Shown piece after piece: positions 44,606-53,449 of a stretch of DNA of 64,000 bases. The notes beneath the pieces are model-generated. The model was not told the DNA's origin, did no database searches, and saw nothing but the letters and a program-made list of their open reading frames with translations. The stretch lies in contig JAESQF010000085.1 of assembly GCA_016765295.1 (NCBI GenBank), forward strand, positions 1-64,000, given 5' to 3'. Position 1 is the stretch's first letter, and the number at the start of each line of letters is the position of its first letter. Made by a program: the position numbers and the translations under genes. Source of the stretch: Oleispira sp. Lineage in GTDB: Bacteria; Pseudomonadota; Gammaproteobacteria; Pseudomonadales; Oceanobacteraceae.

Positions 44606-46507
44606 ATGGAACTCCTTCAAAAAAACGGTCTATATAAGGCCATGTTACTTGCGATGACAACCTCCATGTTAGTAGCATGTGGTTCTGATTCAGATGGCGA
44701 TGATGGTGGCGTGGGTGTTTCAGGCGCACAAGGATCTTCTGGTACTAGTGGTGATGATGGTATAAATGGTGCTGATGGTATAAATGGTGCTGATGGTATA
44801 AACGGCGAAGATGGTCAAAACGGTGCAGATGGTCAAAACGGCGCGCCTTCTAATGCGGGTTTAACGCGCCTAGCCCAAGCACCGATTGGCGCTGAATTTA
44901 CCGGTATGTATCTTAATGGTGATGGTACTTTTTTCATAAACGTTCAGCACCCTTCAACCGATAATACAAGCGAGAATTCACAGGGTCATACTTTCGATAA
45001 GGGGACGGTCGGTGTTGTAACGGGGGCCGATTTTAATAATTTGGGTAAAGTGGCTGCGCTGGATTTAGCCATCACGGATGCCGATAAAGAAGTTGTATCG
45101 ACAGCGGTAGGTAAGTACCAGGTTCTTTTACAGCAAAATGATGTACTGGAAGATGGCTTTACTGCAGGTGATATTGTTAAGAAAGACGGTACAACGTTAG
45201 TTAAAAATTCTAACGACCCAGATTTTAACGGTGTAGTACCTGATGGCAGCGGTGGCTATTACGTTTATACCAATTGGGAAGATCGCACGGGTGGTATGAG
45301 CCGTATTCAAATATCTGGTTTAGGCCCTGATGGCTACAGCCTGATTAAAAAAGAAGGCATGCTGGACTTCTCTTCCGTTGATGGCACATGGGTAAATTGT
45401 TTTGGTACGGTAACTCCATGGGGAACACCTATTTCAGCGGAAGAGTTGTATTACGATAATAGCGCTGACTGGTTTGATCCAACGTATAAGTACTTTGGTA
45501 ATGCCGTTGCCGTTGCGCAATACATGGGATACCCAGAAGACCAATCAGGTAATTGGGGAAATCCATATAACTATGGTTACAACGTAGAAGTAGGCACAGA
45601 TGGCACCGTTACTGAGGAGAATGTTGCTAATGTTGAAATAGAAAAACGTTTTGCCTTAGGTCGTTTCTCTCATGAAAATGCGGTAGTTATGCCCGATAAA
45701 CGCACAGTTTTCCAAAGTGATGATGGCAGCAATACTGTTTTCTTCAAATTTGTCGCAGATGTCGAGAGTGACTTGAGTGCGGGTACTTTGTACGCTGCTA
45801 AAGCGACTCAGGCGAGTAATACTTCGACCACTGCAGAAGCTGCATTTGGAATTGAATGGGTCATGTTAGGGGCAGGTAATGATGCTCAAATTGAAGCGTG
45901 GATTGATTCTTACGATGGTACTTTTGCAGAAGCAAAACATATCACCGATCAGCAGATCAACGATTGGGCAGAAGCTAAGCTTGGCAAAGATTTGGATGGC
46001 GTAAACGGTATCGCTGCTAGTCCATTCATGGATGATCGCCCAGCTTTTTTAGAAACACGAAAAGCCGCAAAAGCTTTGGGAGCCACTGCTGAATTTAATA
46101 AAATGGAAGGCGTAAACATTAATTATGACCTAGCTGAAACTTGGTGGAATGGTGGTGATGCTGATGGTGTGCAGGCCTATTCCTATATGGCGATGTCAAC
46201 GATCGGTGGTGGTATGACGGATGATGACGGCGCCATTCAAATTAATACGGCTCATGGTAGTTGTGGTGCTGTTTACCGTATGAAGCTAATTAAAAATGCT
46301 GCGGGTTTAGTTGATGTAAAAACGATGATTCCTGCAATCATTGGCGGTCCATACTTTGCTGATCGCGCGGTTAATGAGTGTGATGTTACCAATATATCAA
46401 ACCCAGATAACCTAGTTATCCTGAACGATGGTCGTGTATTAATTGGTGAAGATTCAGGCAACCATGAAAATAATATGGTGTGGGTATTTGATGATCCTGC
46501 GATCTGA
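44606..46507 (+). CDS. PhoX-family (DUF839) phosphatase lipoprotein with collagen-like linker
   Basis: 633 residues. Lipobox in 'TSMLVACGSDSDG' with no twin-arginine motif, although classic PhoX is Tat-exported. Residues 40-80 are Gly-rich triplets ('GINGADGINGADGINGEDG'), a flexible tether. The catalytic part has the PhoX motifs 'CFGTVTPWGTPISAEE', 'GRFSHENAVV', 'DDGSNTVFFKFV' and 'NPDNLVILNDGRVLIGED'. PhoX enzymes are calcium/iron alkaline phosphatases releasing phosphate from organic esters. The upstream triple Pho box supports a role in phosphate scavenging. A hairpin follows the gene. Confidence 0.85.
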   Translation: MELLQKNGLYKAMLLAMTTSMLVACGSDSDGDDGGVGVSGAQGSSGTSGDDGINGADGINGADGINGEDGQNGADGQNGAPSNAGLTRLAQAPIGAEFTGMYLNGDGTFFINVQHPSTDNTSENSQGHTFDKGTVGVVTGADFNNLGKVAALDLAITDADKEVVSTAVGKYQVLLQQNDVLEDGFTAGDIVKKDGTTLVKNSNDPDFNGVVPDGSGGYYVYTNWEDRTGGMSRIQISGLGPDGYSLIKKEGMLDFSSVDGTWVNCFGTVTPWGTPISAEELYYDNSADWFDPTYKYFGNAVAVAQYMGYPEDQSGNWGNPYNYGYNVEVGTDGTVTEENVANVEIEKRFALGRFSHENAVVMPDKRTVFQSDDGSNTVFFKFVADVESDLSAGTLYAAKATQASNTSTTAEAAFGIEWVMLGAGNDAQIEAWIDSYDGTFAEAKHITDQQINDWAEAKLGKDLDGVNGIAASPFMDDRPAFLETRKAAKALGATAEFNKMEGVNINYDLAETWWNGGDADGVQAYSYMAMSTIGGGMTDDDGAIQINTAHGSCGAVYRMKLIKNAAGLVDVKTMIPAIIGGPYFADRAVNECDVTNISNPDNLVILNDGRVLIGEDSGNHENNMVWVFDDPAI

Positions 46508-46540
46508 TCATAAATCTTTAACAATTAAGCAGTATAAAGG

Positions 46541-46565
46541 AGGGAGGCATTAGCCTCCCTTTTTT
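46541..46565 (+). terminator. Terminator after the phoX-like gene
   Basis: AGGGAGGC-ATTA-GCCTCCCT stem followed by TTTTT. Confidence 0.85.
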
Positions 46566-46583
46566 ATTATCGAGATTATTTGA

Positions 46584-48224
46584 ATGAAAGAGCTTGTATG
46601 CATATTGGTTCTGGCTGTCTTTATGGTTGGTTGTTCCGATACAGAAAGCGCTGAAAGTATTACATCTGATTACGAGTACTTATTTCCTTTAGAGGTGAAT
46701 AAGACTTCGAATAAAGAGGCTGTGATTCCTCCTCAGTGTTATACCAAGCATGAAGGTAAGTATAATCCCTGCATGGTATGCCATCAAAGCTATACCTTCG
46801 GTTCTCGTCCTAATGCCATGTCTGATGGCAACCTGCAAACAGCTTATGACTTTTCTGATTATGGTTTCAAGAATCATTGGCAAAATTTATTCGAAGATAG
46901 AACAAGTAGAATTAAAAAAATTAGTGATTTAAAAGTTAATAAATATATTTCAGAAGATAATTACACTCCCCTGATTGAAGATTTAAAAGCATCTGCCTGG
47001 GATGGAGTTATTCCTGAAATTGAGAATCTTCAAAAGGGTGCGCTAGCATTTGATGAATATGGATTCGCCATTGATGGCAGTCAGTGGGTCGCATTTAATT
47101 ACAAACCAATGCCTAGTACTTTCTGGCCGACTAATGGTTCAACAGATGATGTGATGATTAGATTGCCGATTGAATTTCGTATCAGTAGCTGCATAAATAT
47201 GTCAGAAAATAAGGATGTTTATATTGCGAATCTTGGTTTGTTAGAATTAGCAATTCAAGGGAAAGATGCTGTATCGATTCCTAATGTTGATGAAAGAAAT
47301 ATTTGTGATGATATTAATGGCGATGGTGAAATTACGAATAATGTTAGTCGCATCATTAAGCGGAAAAGTTATTTTGGTAATGCTGGCAATGTTGTAGTGC
47401 GAGATATGCTTTATCCACAAGGGACAGAGTTTTTACATTCAGTTCGATATGTTGGGGTGGATTCATACGGTGCCATTTACATTCCAGAGAGAATGAAAGA
47501 GCTGCGCTATATGGTCAAAACGAATGATTTTGATCAGTTATCGTTAAGCTCAATGTATGGTAACGAACAGCAAGAAAAAATTGATGGAAACCTTCCAACT
47601 TACAATTATAAAAAAACAGGTTCAGCCAATGAGTTTGGTTGGAAGCTGCTGGGTTTCATTGAAGATCATCAGGGGAGGTTACGTTTACAGAATCGAGAGG
47701 AGACAATGTTCTGTATGGGATGTCACAAAACGATTGGTACAACAATTGATCAAACATTTTCATTTCCAAGAAAAGTCTCTGGGGTCAATGGCTGGGGCTA
47801 TATTAATTTGAAGGGAATGATTGATGCACCTAATATTATCGGATCTACAGGCGGTGAAATTTTGAACTATCTCAAGGCAGTCGGGGGAGGTGATGAGTTT
47901 AGGCAGAATGATGAAATGATATCGCGCTGGTTCTCTACCGATGGAGAGGTTTTGGAAGATAAGGTCAATATGGCCGATGTGTATGAGTTGATTACTCCAA
48001 GCCCTGAAAGAGCATTGAAATTGAATAAGGCCTATTGGACGATCGTGTTAGATCAAGATTTCAATCACGGTCGTGATGCGAATATAACACCTGCTCGCAA
48101 TGTCTATAAAAGTATCGATGAGAATAGCCCAATATTAGCCGATAAACTTAGTAGGAAATATGATATCCGCTTACGCTGGGAAGAAGACGAGAAGGTTTTA
48201 ACCGATGACAGTGCTGGGCTATAG
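46584..48224 (+). CDS. Diheme c-type cytochrome-like lipoprotein
   Basis: 546 residues, lipobox MVGC in 'AVFMVGCSDTES'. Two CxxCH haem c motifs: 'NPCMVCHQSYTF' near residue 63 and 'MFCMGCHKTIG' near 380. Between them lies 'DDINGDGEITN', an EF-hand/dockerin-like calcium loop. No close family comes to mind; large size and sparse haems suggest an enzyme-like or electron-transfer protein on the periplasmic face of a membrane. It is followed after 3 bp by a MntP-like membrane protein, so the two are a coupled pair. Preceded by the phoX terminator, so not clearly Pho-regulated. Confidence 0.7.
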   Translation: MKELVCILVLAVFMVGCSDTESAESITSDYEYLFPLEVNKTSNKEAVIPPQCYTKHEGKYNPCMVCHQSYTFGSRPNAMSDGNLQTAYDFSDYGFKNHWQNLFEDRTSRIKKISDLKVNKYISEDNYTPLIEDLKASAWDGVIPEIENLQKGALAFDEYGFAIDGSQWVAFNYKPMPSTFWPTNGSTDDVMIRLPIEFRISSCINMSENKDVYIANLGLLELAIQGKDAVSIPNVDERNICDDINGDGEITNNVSRIIKRKSYFGNAGNVVVRDMLYPQGTEFLHSVRYVGVDSYGAIYIPERMKELRYMVKTNDFDQLSLSSMYGNEQQEKIDGNLPTYNYKKTGSANEFGWKLLGFIEDHQGRLRLQNREETMFCMGCHKTIGTTIDQTFSFPRKVSGVNGWGYINLKGMIDAPNIIGSTGGEILNYLKAVGGGDEFRQNDEMISRWFSTDGEVLEDKVNMADVYELITPSPERALKLNKAYWTIVLDQDFNHGRDANITPARNVYKSIDENSPILADKLSRKYDIRLRWEEDEKVLTDDSAGL

Positions 48225-48227
48225 AGT

Positions 48228-49010
48228 ATGAGTGTATCAATTTTAGAAATGGTGATGGCATGCTTAGTGATGGGGTTAGGTATTGGAGCGGATGTTGCGT
48301 TAGCAACATTTCTTCAGGCTAATACTATGGGCAATAAGCGAGCGGTATTGTTTTGGATTGTTGGGGTGACCTTAACGCATACATTGTTTCCAATGATTGG
48401 TTATTTGTTAGCTCATTTCAGTATATACAGTGCGCCAATGATTAGTCCGGTAATTGGGCTTGTTGCTTTTTCTTTTATTGCATATTTTGTAATTGATGAA
48501 TTGGATGTTGGCAGTGAAGAAACTGATGACTCCAATAATGGACAGATACTAGTGACGGTAGGCTTAATTTTAACCGTTAGTTGGGATGCCTTATGGTCGG
48601 GTCCAGCAAAATCTGCACAAGTTATTGGCTGGCCGGATTATTGGGTATGGTCATCATTTCTTATTGTTGGTCTGGTAGTCTCAGTATTTTCTATTGTTAG
48701 CTACTTTTTAGCCAAGCAGGTTGATATTAAGATTCGTCAGCCTAAATGGATGTCGTTTGATTTTGGTCAATGGGTTCAATTGTCGGTTGTTAGCTATTTT
48801 GGTTTGCTAGCATTGTTGAGATATACTTTTGATGTGCAGTGGCTTTGGTGGAAATTACTCATGGTTAGCTTTATATTGATGGCGATAATCTTACATCGCA
48901 TAGCGATAAAAAATATAGCCATCAAACATGTCGTTATTAAGAGTTTAGCTATTAAAGATGTAGTCAAGAAAGGTGAGGGGGATATCAGTAGTTTGATTAC
49001 TCTCAGCTAA
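48228..49010 (+). CDS. Multi-pass membrane protein resembling MntP/LysE-type exporters
   Basis: 260 residues with about six to seven membrane helices. The N-terminal 'VMGLGIGADVALATFLQA' resembles the 'GLGLSADAFAVSL' helix of MntP manganese exporters, and 'LTVSWDALWSGPAKSAQ' in the second half looks like its repeat with the conserved Asp. The C-terminus has a basic pentapeptide repeat ('IAIKNIAIKHVVIKSLAIKD'). Encoded 3 bp after the diheme lipoprotein; substrate unknown, could be an anchor or ion transporter for that partner. Confidence 0.6.
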   Translation: MSVSILEMVMACLVMGLGIGADVALATFLQANTMGNKRAVLFWIVGVTLTHTLFPMIGYLLAHFSIYSAPMISPVIGLVAFSFIAYFVIDELDVGSEETDDSNNGQILVTVGLILTVSWDALWSGPAKSAQVIGWPDYWVWSSFLIVGLVVSVFSIVSYFLAKQVDIKIRQPKWMSFDFGQWVQLSVVSYFGLLALLRYTFDVQWLWWKLLMVSFILMAIILHRIAIKNIAIKHVVIKSLAIKDVVKKGEGDISSLITLS

Positions 49011-49045
49011 CTTAACTAAAAATTCATATCTAATAAATCAGTAGG

Positions 49046-50404
49046 TTATTTTACTATCTCATAACAAGGAATGTAATCACCGCTAATTTTCATTCGGCCT
49101 TGGGCAGCCATGTTCGCTAATAACTCATCCATTGCATGCATGATTTCAGAGTCGCCGTTAATCTGAAATACTCCATGTTTTTTCACGGCTATAATTCCTT
49201 CCTCTTTTACGTTGCCTGCCACAATACCGGAAAACGCTCGGCGTAAGTTAGCCGCAAGTTCATGAATAGGCATTGATTTAGAAATCTCTAACGCCGCCAT
49301 GTTTTCATGGGTTGGCTCAAAAGGCTGCTGAAAACTTTTAGCTATGGTAATGCCCCAATTATAAAAGAAGGCATCATTGGTAGAGCGACGATACTCAAGT
49401 ACATTAGCCAAACCAGATTTCATTTTTTGCGCGACCTTAGTCGGGTCGTCTATTACAATATCAAAACGCTGCTGTGCTTTTTTACCCAGAGTTAAGCCAA
49501 TAAAATCGTTCACTTGCTTAAAATATTCTGCGCTATTAGCAGGGCCAGTTAATACAACGGGAAAAGGAATATCTTCATTGTCTGGGTGCAGTAATATTCC
49601 CAATAGATAAAGAATTTCTTCTAGTGTGCCTGGGCCACCGGGGAAAACAATAATACCGTGAGATAAACGAATGAAGCTTTCAAGGCGTTTTTCAATATCC
49701 GGTAAAATTACCAATTCATTGACAATAGGGTTTGGCGCTTCAGCAGCAATAATCCCTGGCTCTGTAATACCGATGTAGCGTCCGTTTTTAATGTGCTGTT
49801 TAGCATGGCCAATTGCCGCACCTTTCATCGGTCCTTTCATTGCACCAGGGCCGCAGCCCGTGCCAACATCTAATCCGCGCAGGCCAAGTTCATAACCGAC
49901 TTCTTTGGTATATTCATATTCATGACGGGGGATTGAGTGTCCTCCCCAGCAAACGACTAATTTAGGTAAATAGTCGGGCTGCAAAATGTTAGCGTTACGT
50001 AAAATATGAAAGGCGGCATTAGTAATATCTTCACTATTATTTAAATCAAAGCGCTGGCTTTGTACTACAGAATCTTCGGTATACAAAATATCTCGTAATA
50101 CGGAAAATAAATGTTCGCGAATGCCTTTAATAATTTCGCCATCGACGAACGCATGAGATGGGGCGCCTTTAAGATCTAAGGTGATGCCTCGGTCTTCTTG
50201 CTTAACGTGAATGTGAAAATCTTTGAACTGTTCAACCGAAGATAAGTAATCATCAGAATTGCTGCCGCAATTTAATACGGCAAAAGCACAGCGTCTAAAG
50301 AGTTCGTAAGTATGGCTGCTGACATCACAAATCTGAGTCACTTCACGTTTTGATAAAACCCGTAAATTGTATTTCGGATTTATATGGGCGTTGATTGTAT
50401 GCAT
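49046..50404 (-). CDS. ppnN: Nucleotide 5'-monophosphate nucleosidase PpnN (YgdH)
   Basis: 452 residues (E. coli 454). PpnN cleaves purine and pyrimidine monophosphates to base and ribose 5-phosphate and is stimulated by (p)ppGpp. The LOG-fold motifs 'LVVCWGGHSIPRHEYEYTKE', 'DVGTGCGPGAMKGPMKGAAI' and 'IIVFPGGPGTLEEILYLLGI' (PGGxGTxxE) are present, with the longer N- and C-terminal domains specific to PpnN. Monocistronic on the minus strand. Confidence 0.93.
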   Translation of the reverse strand: MHTINAHINPKYNLRVLSKREVTQICDVSSHTYELFRRCAFAVLNCGSNSDDYLSSVEQFKDFHIHVKQEDRGITLDLKGAPSHAFVDGEIIKGIREHLFSVLRDILYTEDSVVQSQRFDLNNSEDITNAAFHILRNANILQPDYLPKLVVCWGGHSIPRHEYEYTKEVGYELGLRGLDVGTGCGPGAMKGPMKGAAIGHAKQHIKNGRYIGITEPGIIAAEAPNPIVNELVILPDIEKRLESFIRLSHGIIVFPGGPGTLEEILYLLGILLHPDNEDIPFPVVLTGPANSAEYFKQVNDFIGLTLGKKAQQRFDIVIDDPTKVAQKMKSGLANVLEYRRSTNDAFFYNWGITIAKSFQQPFEPTHENMAALEISKSMPIHELAANLRRAFSGIVAGNVKEEGIIAVKKHGVFQINGDSEIMHAMDELLANMAAQGRMKISGDYIPCYEIVK

Positions 50405-50451
50405 ATTGATTCCTTGTCAGAATGGATTGCCTTTTATACCCCGAGCACTTT

Positions 50452-51081
50452 TTATGCCCAGAGTTCTAAGGGGCCATAGTGGCTGACTACCTTGATTATA
50501 TCGGTACGGCTAACAATGCCTAATATTTGATGGTTTTCGGATATGATGGGTAATGCACCAAGGTCGTATTCATAAAGAATGCGAGTAGCTTGGCGAATAT
50601 CAGTATCCGAAGAGAAACAAAAGACTCGCTTGCTGGCGAATTGCATAATATTTTCAAGGTCTATGTTTTTCTGTATGCCTGGTCCTTGTAAAATATCGCG
50701 CTCAGAAAGCATGGCCAAAACTATGTTGTTCTCATCGATAATAGGAATGTGGTGAAAACCGTGATGTTGAAAAAGTTGCCAAGCATCATTAACGCTTGCA
50801 TCGGCAGTAAGGGTAATTATTTGATCAGACATAATTTCAGCGAGTAGCGAAACCCTACTGGGGTTCTTTTGTGCTTGTCGCTGTTTTATTAAGTTGGATG
50901 GACCATCACCCTGGCCAGGTGAAATAGTACTGGTTTGTGAAATAGCACTATCGGAAGAAAATTGATGATATTGATCAATCGCCACAGAACTTTTAGTCGC
51001 TTGAGTTTTTATCGCGTTACGACGCTTATTATTTTGCGGCGTTACAACTCGTCTTCCCATCTCTACAACGATCAGTGCCAA
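50452..51081 (-). CDS. Protein with a C-terminal CBS-domain pair
   Basis: 209 residues. Residues 1-75 are polar and low in complexity; 80-205 form two CBS domains ('AEIMSDQIITLTADASVNDA', 'HHIPIIDENNIVLAMLSERD', 'GALPIISENHQILGIVSRTD'). CBS pairs bind adenosyl nucleotides and regulate partner proteins, but no effector domain is attached. 47 bp upstream of ppnN on the minus strand, so a shared transcript is likely; both deal with nucleotides (inference). Confidence 0.85.
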   Translation of the reverse strand: MALIVVEMGRRVVTPQNNKRRNAIKTQATKSSVAIDQYHQFSSDSAISQTSTISPGQGDGPSNLIKQRQAQKNPSRVSLLAEIMSDQIITLTADASVNDAWQLFQHHGFHHIPIIDENNIVLAMLSERDILQGPGIQKNIDLENIMQFASKRVFCFSSDTDIRQATRILYEYDLGALPIISENHQILGIVSRTDIIKVVSHYGPLELWA

Positions 51082-51224
51082 TTCGATCTCCAGTTTTTCT
51101 TAAGATATACAAATCACTGCTTTCTTCATAAGACCACTATCTATATTCTAGTGCAAGTTTAATGGCTTGGCATGACGGCTGTAGTCTAGTAACAATAGTG
51201 TATTTTGAGTGTATCGAGTAATAA

Positions 51225-52115
51225 ATGGAACAAGTATATAGATTAACCATATCCTGCCCAGATCGCGTAGGAATCGTTGCCAAAGTTGGAGAGTTTGTCT
51301 CCTCTCAAGGTGGTTGGATTGTTGAAGCCAATCATTACGCTGATACTTCTGTTGAGCAAGGTGGCAGCGGATGGTTCTTTATGCGCCACTGCATTAAAGC
51401 CAGCTCATTACCTTTTGGCTTAGCAGAGTTTAAAGAAAAATTTGCTCCCATTGCGCAAGAATTCGAAATGGATTGGCAGATTAACGACAGCGACGAAGCA
51501 AAAAGAATTATTTTAATGGTGAGTAAAGAAAGCCATTGTTTAAGTGACTTGCTGCATCGTGTGCACAGTAAAGAATTATTTTGTGAGATCCCGTGTGTGA
51601 TTTCCAATCATGATGATCTTCGTTCGATGGTTGAATGGCATGGCATTCCCTTTTTTCATGTGCCGATGATACGAAGTAATGATGAAGAAGAGCATAAGGC
51701 TAACAAGCAAGAGCACTTCGATCGAGTTAATAGCATCATTGTTGAGCATAAAGCCGATAGCATTGTACTTGCGCGTTATATGCAGATCTTGCCCGCTGAA
51801 ATTTGCCAGCAGTATGCGGGGCAAGTGATTAACATTCACCATAGCTTCTTACCTTCATTCGCCGGTGCCAAACCTTATCATCAGGCAGCGGAGCGAGGAG
51901 TGAAGTTGATTGGTGCGACGTGTCACTATGTGACCGAAGAGTTGGATGCAGGGCCTATCATTGATCAAGACGTGATGCGCATTAGCCATAGAGACAGTAT
52001 TGAAGATACCGTGCGCTTAGGAAAAGATGTGGAGAAGCGAGTTCTGGCTCGAGGCGTGCGAAGTCATGTAGAAGATAGAGTGCTTCTTCATGGTAATAAA
52101 ACGATCGTCTTCTAA
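51225..52115 (+). CDS. purU: Formyltetrahydrofolate deformylase
   Basis: 296 residues. An N-terminal ACT domain ('YRLTISCPDRVGIVAKVGEF') precedes a formyltransferase domain with 'IVLARYMQILP', 'INIHHSFLPSFAGAKPYHQA' (catalytic His) and 'GATCHYVTEELDAGPIIDQD'. PurU hydrolyses 10-formyl-THF to formate and THF, balancing one-carbon pools. Divergent from the CBS gene and closed by a hairpin. Confidence 0.95.
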   Translation: MEQVYRLTISCPDRVGIVAKVGEFVSSQGGWIVEANHYADTSVEQGGSGWFFMRHCIKASSLPFGLAEFKEKFAPIAQEFEMDWQINDSDEAKRIILMVSKESHCLSDLLHRVHSKELFCEIPCVISNHDDLRSMVEWHGIPFFHVPMIRSNDEEEHKANKQEHFDRVNSIIVEHKADSIVLARYMQILPAEICQQYAGQVINIHHSFLPSFAGAKPYHQAAERGVKLIGATCHYVTEELDAGPIIDQDVMRISHRDSIEDTVRLGKDVEKRVLARGVRSHVEDRVLLHGNKTIVF

Positions 52116-52128
52116 ATAGAGGCATAAA

Positions 52129-52154
52129 AAAACGGAGCTAATAAGCTCCGTTTT
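52129..52154 (+). terminator. Terminator after purU
   Basis: Perfect 11-bp stem AAAACGGAGCT-AATA-AGCTCCGTTTT; A and T runs on both sides. Confidence 0.85.
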
Positions 52155-52160
52155 CATTTC

Positions 52161-52230
52161 CTACATCCATGTAGTCAACCCTACGGGCTTCTTCGAAGTG
52201 CAAAATAGCTGTCCTGCTATTTTGTTTTTT
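52161..52230. repeat. Palindromes between purU and fbp (CATGGATG-type repeat and second hairpin)
   Basis: CTACATCCATGTAG (52161-52174) is a palindrome whose reverse strand contains CATGGATG, as in the hisD-hisC repeat. About 30 bases on, CAAAATAGC-TGTCCT-GCTATTTTG (52201-52224) is a 9-bp stem followed by TTTTTT, which would act as a second plus-strand terminator. Confidence 0.6.
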
Positions 52231-52246
52231 CCACTTTCTATATGGC

Positions 52247-53218
52247 TTACTTCTTATGGTAAGAAAGCGCCGTATCAACTTCATCAGTAGAACCCATCAC
52301 CACAGAAACACGCTGGTGAATATCAGTCGGCGTTACTTCCATAATCGGTGCGTGAGCCGTACTGGCTTTACCACCCGCTTGCTCGATCAGCATGCTCATT
52401 GGGTTTCCTTCGTACATCAAACGTAACTTACCTGGCTTAGAAGGATCGCGGTTATCGTATGGGTACATAAAGATACCACCACGAGTCAGGATACGATGAA
52501 CTTCAGCAACCATTGCCGCAACCCAACGCATGTTATAACGCTTACCTAAAGGACCTTCTTCGCCTTTCAGTAAATCGGCTACGTAGTTTTGCATCTCAGG
52601 TAACCAAAAACGCTGGTTAGACATGTTGATCGCGAACTCTTGAGTCTGCGTAGGAATCTGAATATTCTCACGCATCAACAGGAATTCACCGGTTGCAGGA
52701 TCCATCGCGAAGGAATGAACACCTTCGCCAGTGGTTAGCATCAAAATTGTTGATGGGCCATAAAGAACATAACCGGCAGAAACTTGCTCAGTACCCGCTT
52801 GTAAATAGGCATCGGCTTTAGCGGCATCAACGTCTTTCGTTGTTTTCAAAATAGAGAAAATAGTACCGACAGTAACGTTAACATCGATATTAGAAGAACC
52901 GTCTAAAGGATCAAACAAAACAAGATATTCGCCATCTTCATTACACGCAACCGGGAAGTCTTCTTCTTCGCTCGCCATGCCTTTAACCATGCTCATACTG
53001 GCTAACTGATCTTTGATGATGTCGTTAGAGATAACGTCTAACTTCTTCTGCGTTTCACCTTGAATATTTTCTTCACCAGCACAGCCTAAAATACCTGCTA
53101 ATGCACCCTGTTGTAGCTTGTTGGAAATATCTACACAAGAAGTCATAAGACCATTAAGAATGGCAGCAATATCGCTTGGAGTATTGTGCGCTTGCAGGAA
53201 CGATGGCAATGATTGCAT
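52247..53218 (-). CDS. fbp: Fructose-1,6-bisphosphatase, class 1
   Basis: 323 residues. The metal and phosphate sites are visible: '[12 protein letters not shown]', '[20 protein letters not shown]' and '[20 protein letters not shown]' then '[18 protein letters not shown]'. The enzyme makes fructose 6-phosphate in gluconeogenesis. Single gene, divergent from mpl over 231 bp. Confidence 0.96.
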   Translation of the reverse strand: MQSLPSFLQAHNTPSDIAAILNGLMTSCVDISNKLQQGALAGILGCAGEENIQGETQKKLDVISNDIIKDQLASMSMVKGMASEEEDFPVACNEDGEYLVLFDPLDGSSNIDVNVTVGTIFSILKTTKDVDAAKADAYLQAGTEQVSAGYVLYGPSTILMLTTGEGVHSFAMDPATGEFLLMRENIQIPTQTQEFAINMSNQRFWLPEMQNYVADLLKGEEGPLGKRYNMRWVAAMVAEVHRILTRGGIFMYPYDNRDPSKPGKLRLMYEGNPMSMLIEQAGGKASTAHAPIMEVTPTDIHQRVSVVMGSTDEVDTALSYHKK

Positions 53219-53449
53219 ATCTGGTTCTCGAAAATGATTAGGCGAATATAAAAAAGTGCTGCATCTTACCTGAAATCAGCCTCAGTTTGAATGCCTAAAG
53301 ATTGAACAGTGACCTAAGGCAACAAAGAGTTCACTGCTATTTCTATTGCGCTAGGGTGAAAGTCGTAGGATTGCGGGCCTAGCCCAGTTACTGGCGACGA
53401 AAGGCAAGAGCAAGTACACTAGTCGAATACGATTTCTGTGGTAGTTTGC

